Source: Mycobacterium xenopi | GTDB lineage: Bacteria; Actinomycetota; Actinomycetes; Mycobacteriales; Mycobacteriaceae | Length of the DNA stretch: 64,000 nucleotides | Assembly (NCBI RefSeq): GCF_009936235.1 | Contig: NZ_AP022314.1 | Span: forward strand, 2,046,001-2,110,000 | Direction: 5' to 3' | Part shown: positions 37,601 to 52,600 of the stretch, piece after piece | Position numbering within the stretch: the stretch's first letter is position 1 | Layout of the letters: every line of letters starts with the position of its first letter | Made by a program: the position numbers and the translations under genes | The notes under the pieces: generated by a model | What the model saw: the letters and a program-made list of their open reading frames with translations, nothing else | Told to the model about the DNA's origin: nothing | Databases searched by the model: none

Positions 37601-40600
37601 TGCCGTTGACTCCCCTGCAGCAGGGGCTGCTCTTCCACGCTCAGGCCGCCCGCGACGGCGACGACCTGTATGCAGTCCAAGTCGATATCGAGCTGAGCGG
37701 CGCCGTCGATCGGCAGCGCCTGCGCGAGGCGGTGCACACGGTCATCACCCGGTACCCGCACCTGGTGGCCCGATTCTGCAGCCGATACGACGAGCCGGTG
37801 CAGATCATCCTCGCCGACCCCGTCGCGCCGTGGCGCGCAATCCAGCTTGGCGGCGACGGTGACGACCCCGACCAGCAGATCCAGCGGCTATGCGCGGCCG
37901 AACGCGCCGCAGTCGCCGACCTGGACCAGCCGGCGTTTCGGGCGGCATTGATCCACGCCGCCCGGGTCGGCACCGACTGGTGCTGACCATGCACCACATC
38001 GTGGTGGATGGCTGGTCGCTGCCGATCCTGCTCGGTGAAATATTCGCCAGCTATCACGGCCAGCCGCTGGCCGCGCCCGGGCCGTATCGCCGGTACATGC
38101 GCTGGCTGGCCGATCGCGACCCTGAGGCTGCCCGCGCCGTCTGGGGCACGGTGCTTGACGGTCTCGAGGCACCCACGTTGCTGTGCCCGGCGCGCCGGCG
38201 CGGGCCAGGCGGGCGCGACGCTCGATCGGTGCGGCTGCCGACCGATACCACCAGCGCGGTTAGCGAACTGGCCCGTCGCGCGCACACGACCGTCAACACC
38301 GTGCTGCAAGCCGCTTACGCGCAGCTGTTGTGCTGGTTGACCGGCCAGCATGACGTGGTGTTCGGCACGACAGTCTCGGGTCGGCCCGCCGACCTGGTCG
38401 GGGCGGACTCAATGGTGGGCCTTTTCATCAACACGGTGCCGGTGCGGGCGCGCCTAACCGCGGAAACCACCACCGCCGAGCTGCTGGAGCAGCTGCGGTG
38501 CGCCCACAATCAGACCCTGGAATATCAGCATCTGGCGCTGTCCGAGATTCAGCGGCTCACCGGGCACGACCAGCTGTTCGACACCCTGTTCGCCTACGAG
38601 AACTACCCGGTGGACGCTGCTGCGCTGGCCGGCGACAGCGGACTGGCCGTCGCAGATATCCATTTCCGCGAATCCACCCATTACCCGCTGACGGTGGTGG
38701 CAATGCCGGGCCATCAGCTGGGGCTTCGCGTCGAATACGACACCGATGTGTTCGACGCCGACGGCATCGAAGTGCTGATCGAGCGTTTCGCGCGGCTGCT
38801 GATCGCGATGACGTCGGATCCGGCCCGGCGGCTCTCGGCGGTGGATCTGCTCGATGAGCCCGAGCATGCCCGGTTGGATGGGTGGGGCAACCGGGTGGTG
38901 TTGACCGAGGCGTCGGTCACCGGCGAGTCGGTTCCCGCGTTGTTCGCCGCCCAAGTCGAGCGCAGCCCGGAGGCGGTGGCGCTGACCTGCGACGGCCGCT
39001 CAATGACGTACCGAGAGCTGGACGAGGCCGCCAACCGGTTGGCGCACCTGCTGGGCGCTCATGGCGCCGGCCCCGGCAAGTGCGTCGCGCTGCTGATGGA
39101 GCGTTCAGCCCAGGCCGTGATCGCAATCTTGGCGGTGCTGAAGACCGGGGCGGCGTATCTGCCCATCGACCCGGCGCATCCGCGGGCGCGGACCGATTTC
39201 ATGCTCGCCGACGCCGAGCCGATCGTCGCGATCACCACCGCCGAACTGGCCGATCGGTTCGACGGGTTCGCGCTGCCTGTCATCGATGTCGACGACCCCG
39301 CCGTCGAGTTTCAGCCCAGCACACCACCACTGGCGCCGGACCCGGACGATATCGCCCACATCATCTACACGTCGGGCACCACGGGCACCCCCAAGGGAGT
39401 GGCCGTCACCCACCGCAACGTCGTCCGGCTGTTCGACTCACGACAGGTGGGCCTGGAACTGGCACCCGGGCAGGTGTGGACGCAGTGCCATTCCTTGGCG
39501 TTCGACTACTCGGTGTGGGAGATCTGGGGTGCGCTGCTGCACGGCGGGCGGCTGGTGGTGGTGCCGGACTCGGTGACGCGTTCCCCAACGGTTTTCCACG
39601 ACCTGCTAGTGGCTGACCACGTCACCGTCTTAAGTCAAACCCCTTCTGCCGCAGCGATGTTGTCCCCCCAGGGGCTTGATGCAGCGGCGTTGATGGTGGC
39701 GGGCGAGGCGTGCCCGGCCGAGGTGGTGGACCGGTGGGCGCCCGGGCGGGTGATGGTCAACGGCTACGGCCCGACCGAGACCACGGTGTATGCGGCGGTG
39801 AGTGCGCCGCTGGTTGCGGGGGCGGGCACGGTGCCGATCGGCTCGCCGGTGTCGGGGGCGGCGCTGTTCGTGCTGGACGGGTGGTTGCGCCCGGTGTCGC
39901 CCGGGGTGGTGGGCGAGTTGTATGTCGCGGGCGCCGGGGTGGGGTGCGGGTATTGGCGGCGGGCGGGGTTGACCGCATCGCGGTTTGTGGCCTGCCCGTT
40001 CGGCGGATCGGGGGCACGCATGTATCGCACTGGGGATCTGGTGTGCTGGCGTGCCGACGGGCAGCTGGAGTATCGAGGCCGGGCCGACGAGCAGGTCAAG
40101 ATTCGCGGCTATCGCATCGAACTCGGCGAAATCCAGGCAGCGCTCAGCCAATTGGAGGGGGTGGAGCAGGCGGCGGTGATCGCCCGCGAAGACCACCCCG
40201 GCCACAAACGCCTGGTCGGCTACCTGACCGGCAGCGCCGACCCCGCCCAGGTGCGTGAGAAGCTCGCCGAGCGGCTGCCGGCCTACATGGTCCCGGCCGC
40301 GGTGGTGGTGCTCGATGCGCTGCCGGTGACGGTCAACGGCAAACTCGACAAACGCGCCCTGCCCGCCCCCGAATACCTCGCCGGCCACTACCGCGCTCCG
40401 ACCACCGCCATGGAGGAGATCCTGGCCGGCATCTACGCCCAGGTCCTCGGCCACGAGCGGGTCGGCGTCGACGACTCCTTCTTCGACCTCGGCGGCGACA
40501 GCATCTCCGCGATGCGCCTCATCGCGGCGATCAACACCAGCCTGGATGCCGATGTTTCGGTGCGCGCGGTGTTCGAGGCGCCCACCGTCGCCCAACTGGC

Positions 40601-43600
40601 GGCCCAGATCGGTGGCGGCAGTCGGTTGCCCCGGTTGGCACCGGTGGAGCGACCGGCGGTGCTGCCGTTGTCGTTTGCTCAGCAGCGGCTGTGGTTCCTG
40701 GACCAGTTCCAGGGGCCCTCACCGGTGTACAACATGGCGCTGGCGTTGCAGTTGCGCGGGCCGCTTGTTGCCGCCGCGTTGGCCCAAGCGCTGGCCGATG
40801 TGGTAGGCCGCCACGAGAGCCTGCGTACGGTGTTCCCCACCCTCGACGGAACACCTCAGCAGCTAATAGTACCGCCTGAGCGGGCTGATTTCGGGTGGCA
40901 TGTCGTCGATGCCGGCGACTGGCCGGCGAGCCAGCTGGATGAGGCCCTCGGGTCCGCGGCGCGTTACACGTTCGATCTGGCCACCGAGATCCCTTTGTGG
41001 GCAAGGCTTTTCCGCCTCGCCGACGACGAACACGTCCTGCTGGTAGTGGTGCACCACATCGCCGTCGACGGTTGGTCGCTCAGGCCGCTGGTGCGTGACC
41101 TCGGTGAGGCCTACGCCAGCCGGTGCACGGGGCGGGACCCCGATTGGCCCCAGTTGGCGGTGCAGTACGCCGATTACACGCTGTGGCAGCGTGAGCAGTT
41201 CGGCGATCTGGACGACAGCGATAGCCCGATCGCCGCGCAGCTGGCCTATTGGGAGCAGGCGCTGGCCGGGCTTCCGGAGCGTGTTGATCTGCCCACCGAC
41301 CGGCCCTACCCGCCGGTCGCCGATCACCGCGGCGCCAGTATGGCGATCAACTGGCCCGCCGAGGTGCAACTGCGGGTGGCCCGCGCTGCCCGCGAGCACA
41401 ACGCGACCAGCTTCATGGTGATGCAGGCCGCTTTGGCGGTGCTGCTGTCCAAGCTCAGCGCGAGCACGGAAGTGGCGGTCGGGTTTCCCATCGCCGGGCG
41501 GCGCGACCCGGCCCTCGATGAGCTGGTCGGGATATTCGTCAACACCCTGGTCTTGCGGGTGGATTTGACGGGTGATCCCAGCTTCGCTGACTTGCTGGCC
41601 CAGGTGCGCTCCCGCTGCCTGGCCGCCTACGAACACCAGGACGTGCCCTTCGAGGTGCTCGTCGATCGGCTCAACCCCACCCGAAGCCTGGCCCATCACC
41701 CCCTCATCCAAGTGGTGCTGGCCTTACAAAACCTTCCCGGGCAAGGCAGCGACCCCGCGGCCGGGCTGCACGTGGGTGATCTGCAGGTTACGCCGATGTC
41801 GGTCGATACCCGGACCGCCCGGATGGACTTGGTGTTCAACCTGGCCGAACGGTGGAGCGAGACGGGTGAGCCGGCCGGGATCGGCGGTGGGGTCGAATTC
41901 CGCACCGACGTTTTCGACGCAGCCAGCATCCAGACACTAATCGAGCGCTTCGAACGGGTATTGACGGCGCTCACCGGGGAGCCGGCGCAGCGACTGGCGT
42001 CGATCGATGTGCTGGATGGCCGTGAACATGCCCTGCTTCGGCAGTGGGGCAACCGCGCGGCGCTGACCGCGCCGGAACCCCCGCGGTGTCGATCCCGGAG
42101 GTCTTCGCCGCGCAAGCGCAGCGCACCCCGGAGGCGGTGGCGCTGATGTGCGGCGAACGCGGGTGGACTTATCGCGAGCTCGATGAGCGGGCAAACCGGC
42201 TGGCGCACCTGCTGGCAGGTAACCGGGCGAGCCCAGAAGCGTGCGTGGCGCTGCTGTTGTCCCGGTCCGCCGAGGCGGTGGCGGCGATCCTGGCGGTGCT
42301 CAAGACCGGTGCGGCTTACCTGCCGATCGACCCGGCGCTGCCGGCCGACCGCATCGGGTTCATGCTCGCCGACGCCGCACCGGTGGCAGTGATCACCACT
42401 GCAGACTTGGTCGACCGGCTGCCGCCTAGTGACCTGGTGGTCATCGACGTCGACGACCCACGCATCCAGGCCTACCCCTGCACCGCTTTACCCGCACCGG
42501 CCCCTTCTGACGTCGCGTACCTGATCTACACCTCCGGCACCACCGGGCTCCCCAAGGGCGTGGCCGTCACTCACCGAAGCGTGACCCAACTGTTGGCGTC
42601 GCTCGATACGCACCTGCCGGCCGGGGTGTGGAGCCACTGCCATTCGCTGGCGTTCGACGTCTCGGTGTGGGAGATCTTTGGCGCCCTGCTACGTGGCGGG
42701 CGGCTGGTGGTGATCCCGGAGTCGGTGGCGCGCTCACCGCAAGATTTGCACGGCGTGCTGGCCAGTGAGCGGGTGGGTGTGCTCACCGAAACACCGTCCG
42801 CGGTGGCGCTGCTCTCGCCTGAGGGGTTGGAGTCGCTCGCGTTGGTGGTGGCCGGGGAGGCGTGCCCGGCTGAGGTGGTGGATCGGTGGGCGCCGGGGCG
42901 GGTGATGGTCAACGCCTACGGGCCGACCGAAACCACGATGTGCGTGGCGGTCAGCGCCCCACTGGCCCCGGGTTCGGGGGCCCCGCCGATCGGCTCGCCG
43001 GTGGGTGGCGCCGCACTATTCGTGCTGGACCGCTGGCTGCGCCCGGTGCCGCCCGGGGTGGTGGGCGAGTTGTACGTGGCCGGCGGCGGACTGGCATACG
43101 GCTATGTGCGCCGGAACGCGTTGACGGCCTCCCGGTTCGTGGCGTGCCCATTCGGGCGGCCCGGCGCGCGCATGTATCGCACCGGGGATCTGGTGTGTTG
43201 GCGTGCTGACGGGCAGCTGCAATATCAAGGCCGCGCCGACGAGCAGGTCAAGATCCGCGGGTATCGCATCGAACTCGGCGAAATCCAGGCCGCTCTGGCC
43301 GGGCTGAACGGGGTGGAGCAGGCGGCGGTGCTCGCGCGCGAGGACCGCCCCGGCGACAAACGTCTGATCGCGTACATCACCGGCACCGCAGAACCGGCCC
43401 AGGTGCGCAGCACGCTGGCCGAGCAGCTGCCCGAGTACATGATCCCGGCGGCGGTGGTGCCGTTACCGCAGCTGCCGTTGACACCCAACGGCAAGCTTGA
43501 CACCCGCGCCCTGCCCGCCCCGGACCACGTCGCCGGCGGGTATCGGGCCCCGGGCAACGCCGTCGAGGAGATCGTCGCCGGCATCTACGCGCAGGTGTTC

Positions 43601-46600
43601 GGGCTGGAGCGGGTCGGGGTCGACGAGTCGTTCACCGACCTCGGTGGCGATTCCCTGTCGGCGATGAGGGTGATTGCCGCGCTCAACGCCAGCGTGAACG
43701 CCGAACTTTCGGTGCGCGCCGTGTTCGAGTCGCCGACGGTGGCGCAGTTGGCTTCCCGCATCGGTGCGGGCGCCAGTCGGCTGCCGCGGTTGATGGCGGT
43801 CGAGCGGCCCGCGGTGGTGCCATTGTCGTTTGCCCAGCAGCGCGTGTGGTTTATCGACCAGCTGCAAGGGCCGTCACCGGTTCACAACATCGCGGCTGCG
43901 CTGCGGTTGACGGGTGGACTTGACGTTGCGGCGTTGGGTGCGGCGCTAGGCGATGTGCTGGCCCGCCACGAAAGCCTGCGCACCGTATTCCCCACCGTCG
44001 AAGGAACGCCCCAGCAGCTGGTGATCCCAAGCGAGCGAGCCGATTTCGGGTGGCATGTTGTTGAGGCCAGCGGCTGGTCGGCGAGCCAGCTGGAAGAGGA
44101 GATCGGCGCGGTAGCGCGTTATCCGTTCAACCTGGACTCTGAAATCCCTTTGCGAGCAAGGATTTTCCGCGTCGCAGACGAGGAGCACGTGTTGGTGGTG
44201 GTGGTGCACCATATCGCCGCCGATGGCTGGTCGCTCACCCCGCTGGTGCGTGATCTGGGGGTGGCGTATGCCAGCAGGCGTGCCGGGCGGGCTCCCGACT
44301 GGGATCCGCTGCCGGTGCAATACGCCGACTACACGCTGTGGCAGCGCCAGCATCTCGGTGACCTCGATGACCGCGACAGCCCCATCGCCGCCCAGCTCGC
44401 CTACTGGGAGCAGGCCTTGGCGGGACTGCCCGAGCACCTGGATTTGCCCACCGATCGGCCGTATCCGGCGGTGGCCGATCAGCGCGGCGCCACGGTGGCC
44501 GTCGACTGGCCGGCCGAAATGCAGCAGCAGATCACCCGGTTAGCCCGCGAGCACAACGCGACCAGCTTCATGGTCATCCAGGCCGCGCTGGCGGTGTTGT
44601 TGTCGAAGCTGAGCGCCGGCACCGATGTGGCGATCGGGTTCCCCATCGCCGGGCGCCGCGACCCCGCCCTCGACGAGCTGGTGGGATTTTTCGTCAACAC
44701 GTTGGTGCTACGAGTGGATCTGGCCGGCGACCCCAGCGTTGCTGAACTCCTGGATCAGGTGCGCCGGCGCAGCCTGGCCGCCTACGAGCATCAGGACGTG
44801 CCCTTCGAGGCGCTCGTGGAGCGGCTCAACCCCGCCCGAAGCCTGACCCATCACCCGCTGGTGCAGGTCATGTTGGCCTGGCAGAACCTTCCCTGGCAGG
44901 ACTCTCCCGGGCTGACCCTGGGTGACCTCGAGGTCGTGCCGCTGCCGGTGGAGAGCCGGTCGGCCCGCATGGATTTGGTGTTCAACCTGGCCGAACGGTG
45001 GACCGAGACGGGCGAGCCGGCCGGCATCGGCGGAGGCGTGGAGTTTCGCACCGACGTGTTCGACCCGGTCAACGTCGAGGCGCTGATCGACCGGTTGGCG
45101 CGCGTGGTGGCGGCGATGACCGCCGAACCGGAGCAGCGGCTGTCAGGCATTGATGTGGTCGACGCCGACGAGCACGCCTGCCTGCAGCAGTGGGGCAACC
45201 GCGCGGTGCTGACCACGCCGGCGGGCCCGGCGGTGTCGATCCCGGAACTGTTCGCCGCGCAGGTCGCCCGGGCCCCGGAGGCCGTGGCGGTCAGGTGCGA
45301 CGGCCGGTCCATGACTTATCGCGAGCTCGAAGGCTCGGCCAACCGGCTGGCGCATCTGCTGGCCGCTCATGGTGCGGGCCCGGGCCAGTGCGTGGGGCTG
45401 CTGATGCAGCGCTCGGCCGAGGCGGTGACCGCGATCCTGGCGATCCTCAAAACCGGGGCCGCGTATGTGCCCATCGACGCCGCGCACCCGCGCGCGCGGA
45501 TCGAGTTCCTGCTCGCCGACGCCGCCCCGGTGGCCGTGCTCACCATCGCCCCGCTGGCCGACCGGCTGGACGGGTTTGACGTGCCGGTCATCGACGCGGA
45601 CGACCCCCGCACCCAGGCCTACCCCGGCACGGGCTTGCCGGCGCCGGACCCCGACGACGTCGCCTACCTGATCTACACCTCCGGAACCACCGGCGTGCCC
45701 AAAGGGGTGGCCGTCACGCACCGCAACGCGACCGGCTTGGTGGCGTCGCTTGACGAGTATCTGCCAGCCGGGGTGTGGGCGCACGGTCATTCGCTGGCCT
45801 TCGACGTGTCGGTGTGGGAGATGTTCGGCGCGCTGCTACGTGGTGGGCGGCTGGTGGTGGTACCGGAACCGGTGGCGCGCAGCCCCCAAGACTTCCACGA
45901 CCTGCTGGTCGGCGAACAGGTCGGCGTGCTCACCGAAACCCCTTCGGCCGCAGCAGTATTGCCGGAGGAGGGGCTGGGCTCGCTGGCGCTGGTGGTGGCC
46001 GGAGAGGCCTGCCCGGCGGAGGTGGTGGATCGGTGGGCGACGGGCCGGGTGATGCTCAACGCATACGGGCCCACCGAGACCACCATGTGCGTGGCGATCA
46101 GTGCGCCGCTGGAGCCCGGCGCTGGGGCACCGCCGATCGGCTCGCCGGTGCCGAGGGCGGCGTTGTTCGTCCTGGATCACTGGCTGCGCCCGGTGCCGCC
46201 GGGTGTGGTGGGGGAGTTGTATGTGGCCGGCGCCGGGCTTGGCATCGGCTATTGGCGGCGGGCCGCTTTGACCGGGTCGCGGTTCGTGGCCTGCCCGTTC
46301 GGTGGCGCAGGGTCGCGGATGTATCGCAGCGGCGATCTGGTGCGCTGGCGCGGCGACGGGCAGCTGGATTATCTGGGCCGCGCCGACGAGCAAGTCAAGA
46401 TCCGCGGCTATCGCATCGAACTCGGCGAAGTCCAGGCGGCGTTGAGCACGCTGGACGGGGTCGAGCAGGCTGCGGTGATCGCCCGCGAGGACCGCCCCGG
46501 CGACAAACGTCTGGTCGGCTACTTCACCGGCGCGGCCGACCCCGCCGAGCTTCGCGCCCAGCTGGCCCGGCGGCTGCCCGGCTACATGATCCCCGCCGCG

Positions 46601-49600
46601 GTCGTGGTGTTGGACGCCTTGCCGCTGACCGTCAACGGCAAACTGGACACCCGCGCGCTGCCCGCCCCCGAATACACCGCCGACAAGTATCGGGCGCCGA
46701 CCAACGCCGTCGAGGAGATCCTGGCCGGCATCTACGCCCAGATCCTGGGGCTGGAACGGGTCGGGGTCGACGACTCGTTCTTCGACCTCGGCGGGGACAG
46801 CATCTCGGCGATGCGGCTGATCGCCGCCGTCAACAGCAGCGTGGATGCCGACGTTTCGGTGCGCACGGTGTTCGAGGCGCCCACCGTCGCCCAATTGGCG
46901 TCGCGAGTGAGCGTGGGTGTGGGCCGGTTGCCGCGGCTGGTGGCGATGCAGCGGCCGGCGGTGGTGCCGTTGTCGTTTGCCCAGCAGCGGTTGTGGTTCC
47001 TGGATCAACTGCAGGGGCCGTCACCGGTGTACAACCTGGCGGCAGCGCTGCGGCTGCGCGGGCGGCTTGACGCCGACGCGCTGGGCCGGGCTTTGGCCGA
47101 TGTAGTGGCTCGCCACGAGAGCCTGCGCACCCTGTTTCCCGCACCGGACGGCGTCGCCCAGCAGGCGGTGCTGCCGGCCGACGAGCCGCCCGATTTCGGT
47201 TGGCAGCTCATCGATGCCACCGGCTGGCCGGCAAGCCGGCTGGACGAGGCCGTCAACTCGGCAGCACGCTACACATTCGATTTGTCCGCCGAAATCCCCT
47301 TGCGCGCACAGCTTTTCCGCGTTAGCGACGACGAGCACGTGTTGGTGGTGGTGGTGCACCATATCGCCGCCGACGGCTGGTCGATCACCCCGCTGGTACG
47401 TGACCTGGGCGAGGCCTACACCAGCCGGCGTGCCGGGCGGGCGCCCGACTGGGATCAGCTGCCGGTGCAATACGCCGATTACACGCTGTGGCAGCGCGCC
47501 CAGCTCGGCGACCTCGACGACAGCGACAGCCCCATCGCCGCGCAACTCGGATACTGGGAACAGGCGCTAGCCGGCCTGCCCGAGCGCCTGCAGCTGCCCA
47601 CCGATCGGCCTTATCCGCCGGTGGCTGATCAGCGTGGCGCCGCGGTGGCGATCGACTGGCCGGCCGACCTGCAGCAGCGAGTGGCGCGCCTGGCGCGTGA
47701 GCACAACGCGACCAGTTTCATGGTGCTCGCGGCGGGGCTGGCGGTGCTGTTGTCGAAGCTGAGCGCCAGCACCGATGTGGCGGTGGGTTTCCCCATCGCG
47801 GGGCGGCGCGACCCCGCGCTGGAGGGCCTGGTGGGGCTCTTCGTCAACACCTTGGTGCTGCGTGTCGACCTGGCCGGCGACCCAAGCGCGGCTGAGCTGC
47901 TGGCCCAGGTTCGGTCGCGCAGCGTGGCCGGCTACGAACACCAGGATGTGCCGTTCGAGGCGCTGGTGGAACGGCTCAACCCGTCCCGGTCCTTGACTCA
48001 TCACCCGCTGGTGCAGGTGGCGTTGGCCTGGCAGAACCTGCCCTGGCAGGACCCCGCCGCGGGGCTGACCCTGGGCGACCTCGAGGCCGCGCCGCTGCCC
48101 GTCAACACCCAGACCGCCCGGATGGATATGACGTTTTCGCTGGCCGAGCGCTGGAGCGAGACGGGTGAGCCTGCCGGGATTGGCGGGGCGGTGGAGTTTC
48201 GCACCGATGTGTTCGACGCCGCCAGCGTCGAGGCGCTGATCGAGCGGTTCCGGCGGGTGTTGACGGCGCTGACCGCCGATCCAACCCGGCGGCTGTCGTC
48301 GGTGGATTTGCTGGACGACGCCGAGCATGCCCGGCTGGACGTGCTCGGTAACCGAGCGGTGTTGGGCCGGCCCGACCCCACGCCGGCGTCGGTTCCGGAG
48401 GTGTTCGCCGCCCAGGTCACTCGCAACCCGGAGGCAGTGGCGCTGAGGTGCGGCGAGCGGTCGTGGAGCTACCTGGAAGTTGACCAGGCCGCCAACCGGT
48501 TGGCGCATCTGCTGGCCGGCCACGGCGCTCGCCCCGGCACGTGCGTGGCGCTGCTGATGCCGCGGTCGGCTGAAGCCGTGGTGGCGATCGTGGCGGTGCT
48601 GAAAACCGGGGCCGCATACCTGCCGATCGAACCCGCGCTGCCGACGGCGCGGATCGAGTTCATCCTCGCCGACGCCGCGCCGGTGGCCGTGATCACCACC
48701 ACTGACCTGGCCGGGCGCTTAGCCGGGCATGACGCGGTGGTGATCGACGCGAACGACCCCGCGGTGGACCGTCAACCCAGCACTGCGTTGCCGCTGCCAG
48801 ACCCGGACGACGTCGCCTACCTCATCTACACCTCCGGCACCACGGGGGCGCCCAAGAGCGTGGCCATCGCGCACCGCAGCGTGACCGCGTTGTTGGGTTC
48901 GTTGGACGCGGACCTGCCGTGCCCGGGGGTGTGGAGCCACTGGCATTCGTTGGCGTTCGACGTGTCGGTGTGGGAGATCTTCGGCGCCCTGTTGCGGGGT
49001 GGCCGGCTGGTGGTGATCCCGGAGTCGGTGACTCGCTCCCCGGACGACGTCCACGACGTGCTGGTCAACGAACGCGTCGAGGTGCTCACCGCCACCCCGT
49101 CGGCGGTGGCGATCCTCTCGCCTGAGGGGCTGGAATCGGTGGCGGTGGTCACGGCCGGGGAGGCGTGCCCGAGCGAGGTGGTGGACCGCTGGGCCATCGA
49201 CCGGGTGATGGTCAATGCGTACGGCCCAACCGAAACGACCATGTGCGTGGCGATCAGCGCGCCGCTGGCGGCGGGTTCGGGCGCGCCGCCGATCGGGTCG
49301 CCGGTGGCGGGTGCGGCGTTGTTTGTGCTCGACGGCTCGTTGCGTCCGGTACCGGCCGGTGTGGTGGGCGAGTTGTACGTGGCCGGTCACGGTGTCGGCC
49401 ACGGGTATGTGAAACGGTCGGGGTTGACGGCGTCGCGGTTTGTGGCCTGCCCGTTCGGGCCGGCGGGGTTGCGGATGTATCGCACCGGCGATCTGGTGCG
49501 CTGGCGCGCCGATGGGCAGCTGGACTACCTGGGCCGCGCCGACGAGCAGGTCAAGATCCGCGGGTATCGCATCGAACTCGGCGAAATCCAGTCGGCACTA

Positions 49601-52600
49601 AGCGAATTGGACGGGGTGGAGCAGGCGGTGGTGATCGCCCGCGAGGACCGTCCCGGCGACAACCGCCTGGTGGGCTATGTCACGGGCAGCGCCGACCCGA
49701 GCCGGACACGCGAGCGGTTGGCCGAGCGACTGCCGGCCTACATGATTCCCGCGGCGGTGGTGGGGTTGTCAGAGCTGCCGTTGACGCCCAACGGCAAACT
49801 CGACAAACGGGCCCTGCCCGCACCCGAGTACGGCGGGGCCGAGTATCGCGCCCCGGGCAACGCTATCGAGGAGACCCTCGCCGGGATCTACGCCGACGTG
49901 CTCGGGCTGGAGCGAGTCGGGGTCGACGAGTCGTTCTTCGACTTGGGCGGCGACAGCATTTCGTCGATGCAGGTGGTGGCGCGGGCACGCGCCGCAGGCC
50001 TCACGTGCCGGCCGCGGGACGTGTTCGTCGAGCAGACCGTGGCCCGGCTTGCCCGCGTCACCGCGCCGGCCACCGGACACACCGACCTTGTCGACGAGGG
50101 AGTGGGCGAGGTGGCCCCGACCCCGATCATGCGCTGGCTGGCCGGCGTGGACGGTCCGGTCGACCAGTTCAACCAAACCATGCTCGTGCAGGCCCCCGCC
50201 GGGGCGACCGAGGCCGACGTGGCTGCGCTGCTGCAGGCCCTGCTGGACCGCCACGCCATGCTGCGGGCACACGCCGACGACCCCCACGCCGGAGACTGGT
50301 CGTTGACGGTCCCCGAGCCGGGGTCGCTGGATGCGCGGGCCTGCCTGCACACCGTGGACGTGTTATCCGATGACGCGCTGATCGCGGCGCGGTCGCGGTT
50401 GAACCCGGCCGCCGGAATGATGCTCAGCGCATTGTGGGCGGCCGACGCCGGCCAGCTGGTGCTGGTCATTCACCACCTGGTCGTCGACGCGGTGTCATGG
50501 CGGATCCTGCTGGAGGACCTCAACACCGCCTGGTTCCAACACCGCAGTGGGCAGCCGACCACCCTGCCCGCGACCGGAACGTCGTATGCGAGGTGGGCGT
50601 CGCTGCTGACCGAGTATGCGCATCGCCCCGACGTCGTCAACCAGGCCGACTCGTGGAAGCAGCTGGCGACCGCACCGGCTGTGCTGCCCGCGGTGCGGCC
50701 CGAGCTCGACACGTTCGCCACCGCCGGGCACCTGTCGGCGTGGCTGGATTCCGACACCACCGGGCTGCTGTTGGCCGAGGCGTCCACGGCGTTTCATGCC
50801 GGGGTGCACGAGCTCTTGCTGATCGCCTTGGCCTTGGCGGTGGCGGAGTTCGTGGGCAACGGGGCCGTGCCGGTCGGTATCGACGTCGAGGGCCACGGCC
50901 GCCACGAGGAACTCGCCCCCGACATCGATTTGTCGCGCACGGTCGGGTGGTTCACGACCAAACACCCGGTGTCGCTGGCAGTCGGTGGGCTGTCGTGGGC
51001 GCAGGTAGCCGCAGGCGAGGCGGCGCTGGGGGCGCTGATCAAAGACGCCAAAGAACAGCTTCGAGCCTTGCCGCACCCGCTGAGCTATGGCGCGCTGCGC
51101 TATTTGAACCCCGACGTGGAGTTGGCCGGGTCGGATCCGCCGATCGGGTTCAACTACCTGGGGCGCCTGGGCGTGGCGGCCGAGGCATCCGATGAGTCGT
51201 GGCGGTTGTCCCGCGACGGCGTGTCGCTGGATGCGGCCGCGGCGATCCCCATGCCGCTAGTCCACACCGTCGAGCTGAACGCCGGCATCGTCGACACCGA
51301 CAGCGGCGCGCAGCTGTACGCCGACTGGATGTGGGCACCGTCGTCCTTCGATCGCGCCGCGGTCGACCGGTTGAGCCGGTTGTGGTTGCAGGCTCTGGCC
51401 GGAATCTGCGCGCACGTGCGAGCCGGCGGCGGCGGGCTGACCCCCTCCGACATTGCCCCGGCCCGGCTCACCCAGCCGCAAATCGACGAGCTTCAGCGGC
51501 ACTACGCGATCGCCGACGTGCTGCCGCTGACGCCCTTGCAGCGGGGACTGCTCTTCCACGCCGGCACCGTGCAGGGCGGCGACGACGTGTATGCGGTGCA
51601 GATGCAGCTCACGTTGAGCGGTGAGCTTGATCCCGACCGGCTGCACCAAGCGGTGCAAACCGTGGTCGACCGGCATCCCAACCTGGTGGCCTGGTTCTGC
51701 GACCACTTCGAGGAACCGGTGCAAATCATCCCCGCCGCCCCGGTGGCGCCCTGGAGCTACGTCGACCTCAGTGCCGGCCCTGATGCTGAGCGCGACGTCG
51801 AGGCGCAGATCCAGCGGGTGTGCGCCGCCGAACACGTCGCGGTCAGCGACCTTGCCCGTGAGCCGGGGTTGCGGGTGGCGTTGATCCGCATCGCAGCAGA
51901 TCAGCACCGGCTGGTGTTGACCAATCACCACATCGTGCTCGACGGCTGGTCACTGCCGATTCTGTTGGGGGAGATTTTCGCCAGCTATCAGGGCCAGCGA
52001 TTGCCCGCGGCTGGATCGTATCGCCGGTTCGTTGCCTGGTTGGCAGAGCGTGACCTCGAGGCCGCCCGCGCCGCATGGCGCCAGGTGCTGGCCGGTTTCG
52101 ACACCCCGACTCTGGTGGCCCCGCCCAACCGGTTGGGGCAAGGCAGCCGCGGCGTTAGATCGGCGCGGCTGCCCGCGCAGACGACCCGCGCGGTCAGCGA
52201 GCTGGCCCGGTCGCATCACACCACCGTCAACACCGTGCTGCAGGGCGCCTTCGCGCAGCTGCTGATGTGGTTGACCGGCCAGCAGGATGTCGCCTTCGGT
52301 ATCGCGGTCTCGGGTCGGCCCGCTGACGTGGTCGGCGCCGAATCGATGGTGGGCCTGCTCATCAACACGGTGCCGGCGCGGGCGCGCCTCGCCGCGACGA
52401 CCACTACCGCCGAGTTGCTCGACCAGCTGCAAACCGCCCACAACCAGACCCTGGAGCACCAGCATCTGGGGCTGCCTGAAATCCACCGGCTCACCGGGCA
52501 CGACCAGCTGTTCGACACGCTGTTCGCCTACGAAAACTATCCCGTCGATGCTGTCGCGCTGGGCGGTGACCACCAGCCGGTGGTCACGCGGGTGAGCATC